Below are positions 5,764 to 13,527 of a stretch of DNA of 20,631 nucleotides, one piece after another (within the stretch, counting starts at the first letter, position 1; the number at the start of each line of letters is the position of its first letter). Source of the DNA: an uncultured Clostridia bacterium (GTDB taxonomy: Bacteria > Bacillota > Clostridia > Peptostreptococcales > Anaerovoracaceae); the NCBI GenBank assembly GCA_937889655.1, contig CALBZG010000109.1, positions 1 to 20,631 of the forward strand. Reading direction: 5' to 3'. The position numbers were made by a program, and so were the translations under genes. Under the pieces are notes generated by a model that was not told the origin of the DNA, did not search any database, and saw only the letters and a list, made by a program, of their open reading frames with translations.

Positions 5764-8046
5764 ATGGATAGTAAAATGCTTAATGTAAAAGGAATGACCT
5801 GCGCGGCCTGCGCCCAGCGTATTGAAAAAATCGTGGGAAAGCTTCCGGGCGTTCAGCAGGCTTCGGTCAATCTGGCCAGCGAAAAGCTTTATGTGGAATA
5901 TGATGCTTCCATGGTGCAGCTTTCCGCTATCCAGAACGCTGTGGCCAAAATCGGTTACGAAATCGTGCAGGGCAACAAGCCGGAAGCGGTCGACACAGAC
6001 CGGGCGCGCAAGCAGAAGGAGATCAGGACGCTGTGGACGAAGTTTATCGTCTCCGCAGTGTTTTCTGTACCGCTTTTGTATATCGCCATGGTTCCCATGC
6101 TGGCGATGTACGGGTTCAGCCTGCCTTATCCGCCGGCGCTGGATCCGATGAACTATCCGCTGGTCTATGCTCTGTTGCAAATCGCCTTGGTCCTTCCGGT
6201 GATCGGCGTAGGGTACAGGTTTTACACCGTCGGGTTCAAAGCCCTCTGGCAGCGAAGCCCGAACATGGATTCCCTGATCGCCATCGGCACCACAGCCGCC
6301 GTGATATTCAGCGCATACAATACGTGGAAGATCGCGCAGGGACAGTTCGGCGCGGTGGAGTCGCTCTACTTTGAAACAGCCGGCGTTATCATTACGCTGA
6401 TCCTTCTTGGAAAATCTCTGGAAGCCGTATCGAAAGGCCGAACGTCGGAGGCCATCAAAAAATTGATGGGCCTTGCGCCCAAAACGGCTATCGTACTCCA
6501 AAATGGCGCGGAGAGGGAGATCCCCATCGACGAGGTGGAGATCGGAGACGTCATCGTAGTGAAGCCCGGCGGAAAGATCCCTGTGGACGGCACAGTCCTC
6601 GAGGGCCATACCGCCATCGACGAATCCATGCTCAGCGGCGAGAGCATGCCGGTGGATAAAAAAGCCGGCGACACGGTCTACGCCGCTTCCCTCAACACGA
6701 CGGGAAGCATCCGGTTCAGAGCCGAGAAGATCGGCAGCGATACGGCCCTGGCTCAAATCATTAAGCTGGTGGAGGATGCGCAAGGTTCCAAGGCGCCCAT
6801 CGCCCAGATGGCGGATATCGTTTCCGGGTACTTTGTTCCGGTGGTTTGTGTCATCGCGCTGCTGGCGGGGATCGCCTGGTACTTCGGCACCGGAGGTGAC
6901 CTGGAGTTTGCGCTGACGATATTTATATCGGTCCTCGTGATCGCCTGCCCCTGCGCCCTGGGCCTGGCGACGCCGACGGCCATCATGGTCGGGACAGGCA
7001 AGGGCGCCGAAAACGGGATCTTGATCAAAAGCGGCGAAGCCCTGGAGACTGCCCATAAAATCAATACCATCGTCTTTGACAAGACCGGTACCATCACAGA
7101 AGGAAAACCGGCCGTGACCGACGTGCTGACAGTCGGAAGCGAAAGCGCGGAAACACTTTTGCGGCTTGCGGCTTCTGCCGAAAAAGGCTCGGAGCATCCT
7201 CTCGGCCAGGCCATCGTGGCCGGCGCAGAAGCACGGGGCCTGGAGCTTCCGGAGGCGGAACATTTCGACTCATTGACCGGCCGCGGCATCGAGGCTGTCA
7301 TAGAAAGCCGGATCGTTCTGGCCGGAAACCGTAAATTGATGGATGAGCGAAATGTCTCGCTGTCGGAAATGGAAAGCGATTCAGACCGGCTGGCCAGGGA
7401 AGGCAAGACGCCCATGTATGTGGCGATAGATGGCAGACTGGCAGGCATCGTGGCTGTGGCCGACGTGGTCAAAGCCTCCAGCAGGGCTGCAATCGAACGG
7501 CTCCACGAGATGGGCCTGGAAGTGGCCATGATCACCGGCGACAACCGGATCACGGCAGCGGCCATCGCCGGCCAGGTGGGGATCGACAGGGTACTGGCCG
7601 AGGTCCTGCCCCAGGACAAGTCCGGCGAGGTCAAAAAGCTGCAGACCGAAGGCCGCGTCGTGGCCATGGTCGGCGACGGGATCAACGACGCGCCGGCATT
7701 GGTCCAGGCCGATATCGGCATCGCCATCGGCTCCGGCACGGATGTAGCCATGGAGAGCGCGGACATCGTGCTGATGCGCAGCGACCTGATGGATGTTCCC
7801 ACGGCGATCGACCTCAGCAAGAAAACCATCCGCAATATCAAGCAGAATCTGTTTTGGGCCTTCGGCTACAATGTGGTCGGCATACCGGTGGCGGCAGGTG
7901 TACTGCACTTGTTTGGCGGGCCGTTGCTGAATCCGATGCTTGCGGCCGCCGCCATGAGCCTCAGCTCGGTATCCGTGCTGACCAACGCGCTGCGCCTGAA
8001 AAGATTTCAACCTGTATCAAAAGAAAGGAAAAGTGTATCATTATGA
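5764..8046 (+). CDS. copA: Cu(I)-translocating P1B-type ATPase
   Basis: This 760-residue membrane pump uses ATP to export Cu(I). A single N-terminal HMA domain carries GMTCAAC (residues 10-16). The transport site CPC is at 395-397 in VIACPCALGLATPTA. The cytosolic parts show the TGE-type loop (MLSGESMPVDK), the phosphorylation motif DKTGT beginning at D439, the HP dipeptide 478-479 and GDGINDAP starting near 637. The last membrane helices hold YN (702-703) and MSLSS (731-735), the residues that define Cu(I) rather than Zn(II) or Cd(II) pumps. ATG 5764 follows GAGGTGG at a good distance. The TGA stop overlaps the ATG of the lipoprotein gene (ATGA), so the operon is coupled. Copper specificity is strongly supported; silver may also be moved. 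Confidence 0.97.
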   Translation: MDSKMLNVKGMTCAACAQRIEKIVGKLPGVQQASVNLASEKLYVEYDASMVQLSAIQNAVAKIGYEIVQGNKPEAVDTDRARKQKEIRTLWTKFIVSAVFSVPLLYIAMVPMLAMYGFSLPYPPALDPMNYPLVYALLQIALVLPVIGVGYRFYTVGFKALWQRSPNMDSLIAIGTTAAVIFSAYNTWKIAQGQFGAVESLYFETAGVIITLILLGKSLEAVSKGRTSEAIKKLMGLAPKTAIVLQNGAEREIPIDEVEIGDVIVVKPGGKIPVDGTVLEGHTAIDESMLSGESMPVDKKAGDTVYAASLNTTGSIRFRAEKIGSDTALAQIIKLVEDAQGSKAPIAQMADIVSGYFVPVVCVIALLAGIAWYFGTGGDLEFALTIFISVLVIACPCALGLATPTAIMVGTGKGAENGILIKSGEALETAHKINTIVFDKTGTITEGKPAVTDVLTVGSESAETLLRLAASAEKGSEHPLGQAIVAGAEARGLELPEAEHFDSLTGRGIEAVIESRIVLAGNRKLMDERNVSLSEMESDSDRLAREGKTPMYVAIDGRLAGIVAVADVVKASSRAAIERLHEMGLEVAMITGDNRITAAAIAGQVGIDRVLAEVLPQDKSGEVKKLQTEGRVVAMVGDGINDAPALVQADIGIAIGSGTDVAMESADIVLMRSDLMDVPTAIDLSKKTIRNIKQNLFWAFGYNVVGIPVAAGVLHLFGGPLLNPMLAAAAMSLSSVSVLTNALRLKRFQPVSKERKSVSL

Positions 8047-8786
8047 TAAAAAGCAGAAAAAAAATTGCAGCAGTTGTCGCGGCCCTGACGCTTGCGGCTG
8101 CGCTCTCCGGGTGCTCCGGATCCCTGGGCGGCCTGGATGTGGTCGGGCAGCAGTCCATCGCTTCCTTTGATGAGGTGCTGAAGGCTGTGCCGGAAAGCAT
8201 CGCCGCTGATGAAACCAATGCCGGATGGTCCCTGGCGGCGCTGGATGGATCGGCACGCTTTATCTGGAGCGGCGACTACAGCAAATCATCGCTGCACGAC
8301 GTGATGCTGGAAGTGGATGCCGCGCCTTTCCTGGCCGCCGGTCTGGATCCCGCCAAACTGCCGGAGCACTATGCATACTTCAACGATGATTCGGCGGATA
8401 TGAAAGAAGGCGCAACCTTGATGGTGGGCAAGAAGCTGGGCGCGGAAGGTATTGCAAGCGATCCTGGCAAGGCGCTGGCAGCCTATGAGCTGATAGTTGA
8501 CCAGTATCGTGATTTCGTCAACTATCATACCAGTCTCGATCATTACGGTGTGATGCTGGGGGACGGCAACATGTTCGAATGGGCCAAAGACATGAAAATC
8601 AATGGCTATGACGGCAGCAACCAGGACAAAGACATCGTATTCGTCCTGAACCCGGAGCCGCTCATCGCCGCGGGAGTCGATCCCCAAGACGTCGAGGGTT
8701 GGGTCTATGCCCAGGTTTCCGTGGAGGAAAATGGAAAGACCATCGAAGTATGGAAGCTTCTGAAGCCCTTCGACATCGTGAAATAA
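8043..8786 (+). CDS. Lipoprotein with internal duplication, in copper operon
   Basis: I do not recognise the family. The 247-residue product begins with a lipoprotein signal (MIKSRKK, a hydrophobic stretch, lipobox LSGC with C24), so it should be anchored on the outer face of the membrane. The body contains two related segments: VDAAPFLAAGLDPAKL (about 91-106) and LNPEPLIAAGVDPQDV (about 202-217), each preceded by a FxW-type segment (FIWSGDYS at 73-80, FEWAKDMK at 178-185). There are several His, Met and Asp residues around NYHTSLDHYGVM that could bind metal, which is only a suggestion. ATG 8043 overlaps the copA stop; AAAGGAA lies upstream. Upstream in-frame codons lie inside copA and are not used. 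Its position between copA and copZ argues for a role in handling exported copper at the cell surface. Confidence 0.88.
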   Translation: MIKSRKKIAAVVAALTLAAALSGCSGSLGGLDVVGQQSIASFDEVLKAVPESIAADETNAGWSLAALDGSARFIWSGDYSKSSLHDVMLEVDAAPFLAAGLDPAKLPEHYAYFNDDSADMKEGATLMVGKKLGAEGIASDPGKALAAYELIVDQYRDFVNYHTSLDHYGVMLGDGNMFEWAKDMKINGYDGSNQDKDIVFVLNPEPLIAAGVDPQDVEGWVYAQVSVEENGKTIEVWKLLKPFDIVK

Positions 8787-8845
8787 AAGATCAGACTGGG
8801 AATCCGAATCTGGCAGTACAGATTATAATGAAAGGAGTAAATAGA

Positions 8846-9052
8846 ATGACAACTGTTTTGAATGTAGAAGGTATGTCCTGTGAGCACTGTGTCAAGGCGG
8901 TCACTGCGGCAGTAAGCGCGCTCGGAGGGATCCAAAGCGTAACGGTGGATCTGAAGGCCGGAACAGTGTCCGTGGAGCATGATCCGGCGCAAAGCCCCGT
9001 TGAAAAAATCATCGCCGAGATCGAAGATCAAGGCTACGACGTTGTTGTATAG
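8846..9052 (+). CDS. copZ: Copper chaperone (HMA domain)
   Basis: This 68-residue protein is a single HMA fold with GMSCEHC (residues 9-15) and the C-terminal DQGYDVVV typical of CopZ. It should carry Cu(I) in the cytosol to CopA and buffer free copper. ATG 8846 has AAAGGAG at 8831-8837, eight bases upstream; the longer open frame extends back into the lipoprotein gene and has no support. The 59-base gap before it contains a TATAAT without a -35 partner, so it is probably part of the copA transcript. Its end overlaps the start of the response-regulator gene. Confidence 0.95.
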   Translation: MTTVLNVEGMSCEHCVKAVTAAVSALGGIQSVTVDLKAGTVSVEHDPAQSPVEKIIAEIEDQGYDVVV

Positions 9053-9740
9053 CAAGAACATACTGATCGTGGATGACGAGCCGAAGATCCTTGAGGCGAC
9101 TGCCGCATATCTGGCGAGCAAGGGATATATCGTACACACGGCGGAGAATGGACGCAAGGCGCTGGAAGTATTCGAAAAGTGCAGCATCGCACTCGTGGTG
9201 CTGGATCTGATGCTTCCGGACGTTTCGGGGGAGGAAGTCTGCGCGCGCATACGCAGGACTTCCAGAACCCCCGTGATCATGCTCACGGCAAAAGTACAGG
9301 AAGAAGATCTGTTGAACGGACTGCGCATCGGCGCTGACGTCTATATCGCAAAGCCTTTCAGTCTCAAAGAGCTCCATGCAAGGATCGATGCGGTCCTGCG
9401 CCGGTCTTCGGAAGATCTGACGCCGCTGGTGGCAAAAAGTTCATGGCGAAACGGAGACCTTGTCATCGATTTTGAAAAGAATGCTGTGGTCAGCAAAGGT
9501 GTTCCCGTTTCCTTGACCCAAAGCGAGCGGAAGATCCTGGCTGCACTGGTCAAATACCCGGGCCGGGTGTTCAGCCGCGAAGAGCTGATCACAGTTGCAT
9601 TTGAAGACACCTTTGACGGGTATGACCGCGTGATCGATACCCACATCAAAAACCTGCGTCGCAAGATCGGAGAAGATCCCAGGGCGCCGGTTTATATTCT
9701 GACCGTACATGGTCTGGGTTACAAATTTGGAGGAGAGTAG
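9042..9740 (+). CDS. OmpR/PhoB-family response regulator
   Basis: About 232 residues. The receiver domain (1-120) has the acidic pair in ILIVDDEP (D11, D12), the phosphoacceptor in VVLDLMLPD (D55), T82 in MLTAK and K104 in AKPF. A winged-helix DNA-binding domain follows from about 140, ending in DTHIKNLRRKIGEDP and VHGLGYKFGGE. No ATG is available near the proper N-terminus, so a TTG start at 9042 (or 9045) is proposed; AAGG at 9030-9033 lies eight bases before 9042. This overlaps copZ by 11 bases. It is followed directly by its histidine kinase. Its target is probably the copA operon, as for CusR-type regulators, but the target site is not known. Confidence 0.92.
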   Translation: MLYSKNILIVDDEPKILEATAAYLASKGYIVHTAENGRKALEVFEKCSIALVVLDLMLPDVSGEEVCARIRRTSRTPVIMLTAKVQEEDLLNGLRIGADVYIAKPFSLKELHARIDAVLRRSSEDLTPLVAKSSWRNGDLVIDFEKNAVVSKGVPVSLTQSERKILAALVKYPGRVFSREELITVAFEDTFDGYDRVIDTHIKNLRRKIGEDPRAPVYILTVHGLGYKFGGE

Positions 9741-9741
9741 G

Positions 9742-11142
9742 ATGCGCCACAGCTTGCGCGCACAGCTGACGAAAACCATCGCGCTGATCGTTCTCATAAC
9801 GATCGCTTCGATCAGTTTTTTTTCCAATTGGCTGATCCGGGCTGAATTTGAGAAATATGCTCAACAGCAACAGGAGGTCCGTTCCGGCGACATTGCCGCC
9901 AATCTGGCCAGCCAATATAACGCAGCCACCGGGGGCTGGGACGCGGGTTATGTCCACGGGGTGGGGATGTCGGCACTTTATGAGGGCTATGTGGTTCGTC
10001 TTTATGGTGGGGATGGGGTCTTGGTCTGGGACGCAGAAAACCATGATATGACCCTGTGCATGGAAATCATGGAAGAGATCGCCGCGCGCATGGAGACAAC
10101 GCGCCCGAATTTGGACGGCGATTTTATATCCGCGGAATATAATCTGGCACAGGACGGACAGCAGGTGGGGACCGTGGCGATCACCTATTACGGGCCCTAT
10201 TTTTTAAGTGAAAGCGATGTTCAGTTTTTGGATTCGCTGAACCTTGTGCTGATGATCGTGGGCAGCCTGTCGCTGCTCAGCGCGCTGGCCGCCGGAAGAT
10301 ATCAAGCAAAGCGCATCGCCCGGCCGGTTGCGGAAGCCGCGCAAGCCGCAAAGCTGGTCTCGGAAGGGCGGTATGATACAAACCTGAATGAGCGTCCGGG
10401 GACAACAGAGCTGGAGGAACTGTACACTGCCGTGAATCATATGGCAGATTCCCTTGCGCGGCAGGAGTGCCTGCGCAAGCAGATGACCTCAGACATCGCT
10501 CATGAGCTGCGGACGCCGCTCACGGCGATCTCCTCGTATTTGGAAGCGATGATGGACGGAGTTTGGGATGCCACACCGAAACGGCTGAAAAGCTGTCACG
10601 AAGAAATCGGCAGGATCACCGGGCTTGTGGCTGACATGGAAAGCCTGGCGAAGGCAGAGAGCGGCAATCTGGAGCTGAAGAAAGAGCCGGTGGATCTGCT
10701 GGAGCTTGCCCATACCGCAGGAGCTCCTTTTGAAGTCGAGTGCGCTAAAAAAAACATGGTCCTTGAGATCGGCGGAGAATCTTCGGTCGTAGACGCCGAT
10801 CGAGGCAGGATCAGCCAGGTGATCGTCAATCTTTTGTCCAATGCCGTCAAATACACCCCTGAAAACGGTTATGTCCGTGTCACGGTGACCGATACGCCAC
10901 AGAGCGGGCGATTGACCGTAAAGGACAACGGGACCGGGATCTCAGCCGAGGAGCTGCCGCTGATTTTTGAACGGTTTTACCGGACGGATCGATCCCGAAA
11001 CCGCAAAACAGGCGGATCCGGGATCGGGCTCACGATCGCCAGGTCCATCGTGGATGCCCACGGCGGAAGCATTGAAGTCGAAAGCGAGCCGGATCACGGA
11101 AGCCGCTTTACCGTTACTTTGCCAAAATATACGTGTAACTGA
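9742..11142 (+). CDS. Sensor histidine kinase, partner of the response regulator
   Basis: A 466-residue membrane kinase. One membrane helix is near residues 12-30, followed by an external sensor segment of about 130 residues and a second helix near 164-183. A HAMP-like linker (RIARPVAEAAQAAKLV) leads to the dimerisation domain, whose phosphoacceptor is H254 in DIAHELRTPL. The ATPase domain has N367 in NLLSNAVKYTP, DNGTGIS, FERFYRTD and GGSGIGLTIAR. ATG 9742 has GGAGGAGA just upstream and starts one base after the regulator's stop codon. The sensor part contains HDMTLCMEIM (H101 to M110), a possible Cu(I) site. Its place in the copper operon suggests copper or silver sensing, which is inference. 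Confidence 0.94.
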   Translation: MRHSLRAQLTKTIALIVLITIASISFFSNWLIRAEFEKYAQQQQEVRSGDIAANLASQYNAATGGWDAGYVHGVGMSALYEGYVVRLYGGDGVLVWDAENHDMTLCMEIMEEIAARMETTRPNLDGDFISAEYNLAQDGQQVGTVAITYYGPYFLSESDVQFLDSLNLVLMIVGSLSLLSALAAGRYQAKRIARPVAEAAQAAKLVSEGRYDTNLNERPGTTELEELYTAVNHMADSLARQECLRKQMTSDIAHELRTPLTAISSYLEAMMDGVWDATPKRLKSCHEEIGRITGLVADMESLAKAESGNLELKKEPVDLLELAHTAGAPFEVECAKKNMVLEIGGESSVVDADRGRISQVIVNLLSNAVKYTPENGYVRVTVTDTPQSGRLTVKDNGTGISAEELPLIFERFYRTDRSRNRKTGGSGIGLTIARSIVDAHGGSIEVESEPDHGSRFTVTLPKYTCN

Positions 11143-11157
11143 GGGTGGGGGGGCACA

Positions 11158-12399
11158 TTGATTTTTGACATCAAAGAATTTTTGGAAGCAGTCTCCAATG
11201 TCCTGGATGTGATCGAGACGGACATTTTTGGCGTGCCGACGAACCATTCAAAGAGACTGGCTTGCATTACGAGCAAACTTGCCCGTGTCATGGGCCTGTC
11301 GGATGAGTTTCAATATGACCTCGCCGCGCTTTCGATCATGCACGATAATGGCGCAAGTCTTAAAATACTGCACGATGGCCTATCTGGAAGTTCAAAAGCG
11401 AAGAGAGACATTATTGAAAGCAACAGGGACCACTGCCGTATCGGTGAAAAAAACATTAGCAGCTTTCCATTTCTGACTTCACATGAAAATGTGATTCTTT
11501 ACCATCATGAATAATTTGATGGAAGCGGTTTTTTTGGCCTGCGAGGAAGCGAAATACCACTGATGTCCGGGCTGATCCGCCTGGCGGATACGTTGGATTT
11601 GAAATTCGATCTGCCAAACGCTGTTCATCACAGCGCGCAACAAGAAGAAATCAAAGAATTCCTGAAAAGTCATGGGGGCGCAGATTTTTCCTGCGAGCTG
11701 GCCGAAACCGCCCTGAGGGTCTTCTCTGAAGACAGCGTTTGGGCCGATTTGACGGATGACAGGCTTGATACCGTGCTTCGGGAAGAGCTCCCCTCATATA
11801 AGCGCGAATTTGGATACCAGGAGATCCATGGCATTACTAAAATATTTTCACACATCATCGACGCCAAATCCCGATTTACCATGCAGCATTCTTCAGGACT
11901 GGCGGAATTGATGGGCAGGATGGCCCAATATTACGGCATCGGCGGCGACGAATACTGGAAACTGTTGATCGCCTCCGATCTGCACGATCTTGGCAAGCTT
12001 GGCATCAGCAATGCCATTTTGGATAAACCGGGAGATTTGTCGAAAGAAGAGTATGACCAAGTCAAGAAGCACCCCGTTACGGCTAAGGAAGCTCTTGCAA
12101 AGCTGCAAGGATTTGAAGATATTTCAGAATGGATTTACAACCATCATGAAAAGTTGAACGGGGAAGGATATCCCAGGGGTTTGACTGCCCACGACATTGA
12201 TTTCCCCTCACGTCTGATCACCTGTTTGGACATTTACCAGGCACTGAAGGAGCCCCGGCCATACCGAAGGGCGATGACTCATAACGAAACGATATGTATC
12301 ATGAGACAGATGGCTGCCGACGGTCTGATCGATGCGGGCATCACGGAGGACGTAGCATTGGTGCTGGCCGGCAAAGAACCCGGCCGAAAGGAGTCGTGA
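11158..12399 (+). pseudogene. Tandem HD / HD-GYP protein interrupted by one in-frame stop
   Basis: The reading frame from TTG 11158 to TGA 12399 would encode 413 codons but has a TAA at 11512-11514. No frameshift is involved: translation continues in the same frame as FDGSGFFGLRGSEIPL. The first domain has NHSKRL and IMHDNGA and is cut right after YHHE, within the motif that should read HHE-x-x-DGSG. The second domain is a complete HD-GYP: TMQHSSG, DLHDLGKLG, KKHPVTA and NHHEKLNGEGYP, typical of cyclic di-GMP phosphodiesterases. A G-rich GAGGGTGGGGGGG precedes the TTG. The halves might be made separately (the second could begin at ATG 11563, where the ribosome site is poor), or the stop may be a recent mutation or sequencing error. 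It lies 15 bases after the kinase gene and may share its transcript. Confidence 0.75.
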
Positions 12400-12400
12400 A

Positions 12401-13462
12401 ATGCGCATCGAACATATCGAAACACCGGCCCTGATCCTGGACCTGGACGTGATGGAACGGAACATGGATGCCATGGATAAATTTCTGGTGGGCAGCGGCG
12501 CCCGGCTCCGGCCGCATTATAAATCAAACAAGTGCACAGCCATTGCTCACATGCAAATGGCCCGGGGAGCAAAGGGCATCTGCTGTGCCAAGCTTTCCGA
12601 AGCGGAAGATCTGGTACTGGCCGGGATCCCGGATGTCCTGATCGCCAATCAGATCACAGCGCCTTCCAAAATCGCCCGGCTGGCCTATCTGGCCGGCTGC
12701 TGCCGGTTGACTGTCTGTGTGGACGATCCTGCCAATGTGGTCCTCCTGCAGAGCGCTGCGGCAGCTCAGAACACCGTGATCCATTGTCTGGTGGAATATG
12801 ATATCGGCATGGATCGCTGCGGCGTGAATACCCGGGAGGAATTTGCTGCGTTGGCCCGGCAGATCCGCTCATGTCCCAATCTTCGGTTTGACGGCATCCA
12901 GGCCTACGCCGGCAATCTGGCTCACCAGGAGGATCCCGAAATCAGAAAGCAGGAGTCGGATAAGGTCGAGGAAAAGCTGTCAGATCTGATCGACTATTTG
13001 GAAGAGCAGGGCATCCATGCCGAAGAGGTAAGCGGCGTCAGCACCGGTACTGTGGAATTTCACCTCAAAGATACGGTATACACGGAGATCCAGGCCGGCA
13101 GCTATCTGTTTATGGATGCGGCGTACCAAGCCGTTGGCGTCGGATTTGAGCATAGTCTTTTCGTCCTTGCCTCGGTAATTAGTCGGGCAGGGGGCGGCGT
13201 CATCACCGATGCAGGCCTCAAGTCCGTGAGCGTGGACCAGCGCCCGCCCCGATTTGTCGGATACGAAGGTCACGATGTGGACATGAGCGAAGAACATTGC
13301 GCCATCTATGGCAAGGACTTGCCTCAAAAAGTTGGTGACCGCTTGCTGCTGGTCCCCAGCCATTGCTGCACCACAGTGAATCTCCATGATCACATCTATT
13401 TTGTACGCAAGGGACAGGTGGTGGACCGGGTGCCGGTCACCGGACGGGGTCACAGCAAGTAA
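12401..13462 (+). CDS. D-threonine aldolase / D-serine dehydratase-like PLP enzyme
   Basis: A 353-residue fold-type III (alanine racemase-like) PLP enzyme. TPALILDLDVMERN opens the barrel, and RPHYKSNK (38-44) holds the likely PLP lysine K41. The C-terminal domain ends with VPSHCCTTVNLHD, where H321 and C323 match the metal ligands known in D-serine dehydratase and D-threonine aldolase. The likely reaction is aldol cleavage or dehydration of a D-3-hydroxy amino acid. ATG 12401 has AAAGGAG at 12387-12393 and starts one base after the preceding stop, so it is probably co-transcribed with the HD-GYP gene. The precise substrate is unknown. Confidence 0.88.
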   Translation: MRIEHIETPALILDLDVMERNMDAMDKFLVGSGARLRPHYKSNKCTAIAHMQMARGAKGICCAKLSEAEDLVLAGIPDVLIANQITAPSKIARLAYLAGCCRLTVCVDDPANVVLLQSAAAAQNTVIHCLVEYDIGMDRCGVNTREEFAALARQIRSCPNLRFDGIQAYAGNLAHQEDPEIRKQESDKVEEKLSDLIDYLEEQGIHAEEVSGVSTGTVEFHLKDTVYTEIQAGSYLFMDAAYQAVGVGFEHSLFVLASVISRAGGGVITDAGLKSVSVDQRPPRFVGYEGHDVDMSEEHCAIYGKDLPQKVGDRLLLVPSHCCTTVNLHDHIYFVRKGQVVDRVPVTGRGHSK

Positions 13463-13471
13463 TGGAACCAA

Positions 13472-13499
13472 TTGCGACAATGGAACGTCAAAGGATACA
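13472..13499 (+). promoter_or_regulatory. Weak candidate promoter for the SLH protein gene
   Basis: TTGCGA (13472-13477) and GATACA (13494-13499) are 16 bases apart and lie about 30 bases before the start codon of the SLH gene. The match is moderate and the gene could also be read from upstream. Confidence 0.3.
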
Positions 13500-13527
13500 G
13501 AACACAGTTATTCCAAGGAGGTTTCAC

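Noticed and set aside
5761..7263. 500-residue open frame on the minus strand
   Set aside because: It lies wholly opposite copA, whose family motifs are complete, and its composition is typical of an antisense shadow.
7854..8042. N-terminal extension of the lipoprotein
   Set aside because: It lies inside copA, and a lipoprotein signal begins exactly at ATG 8043.
8824..8829. TATAAT before copZ as a separate promoter
   Set aside because: No acceptable -35 box lies 15-19 bases upstream.
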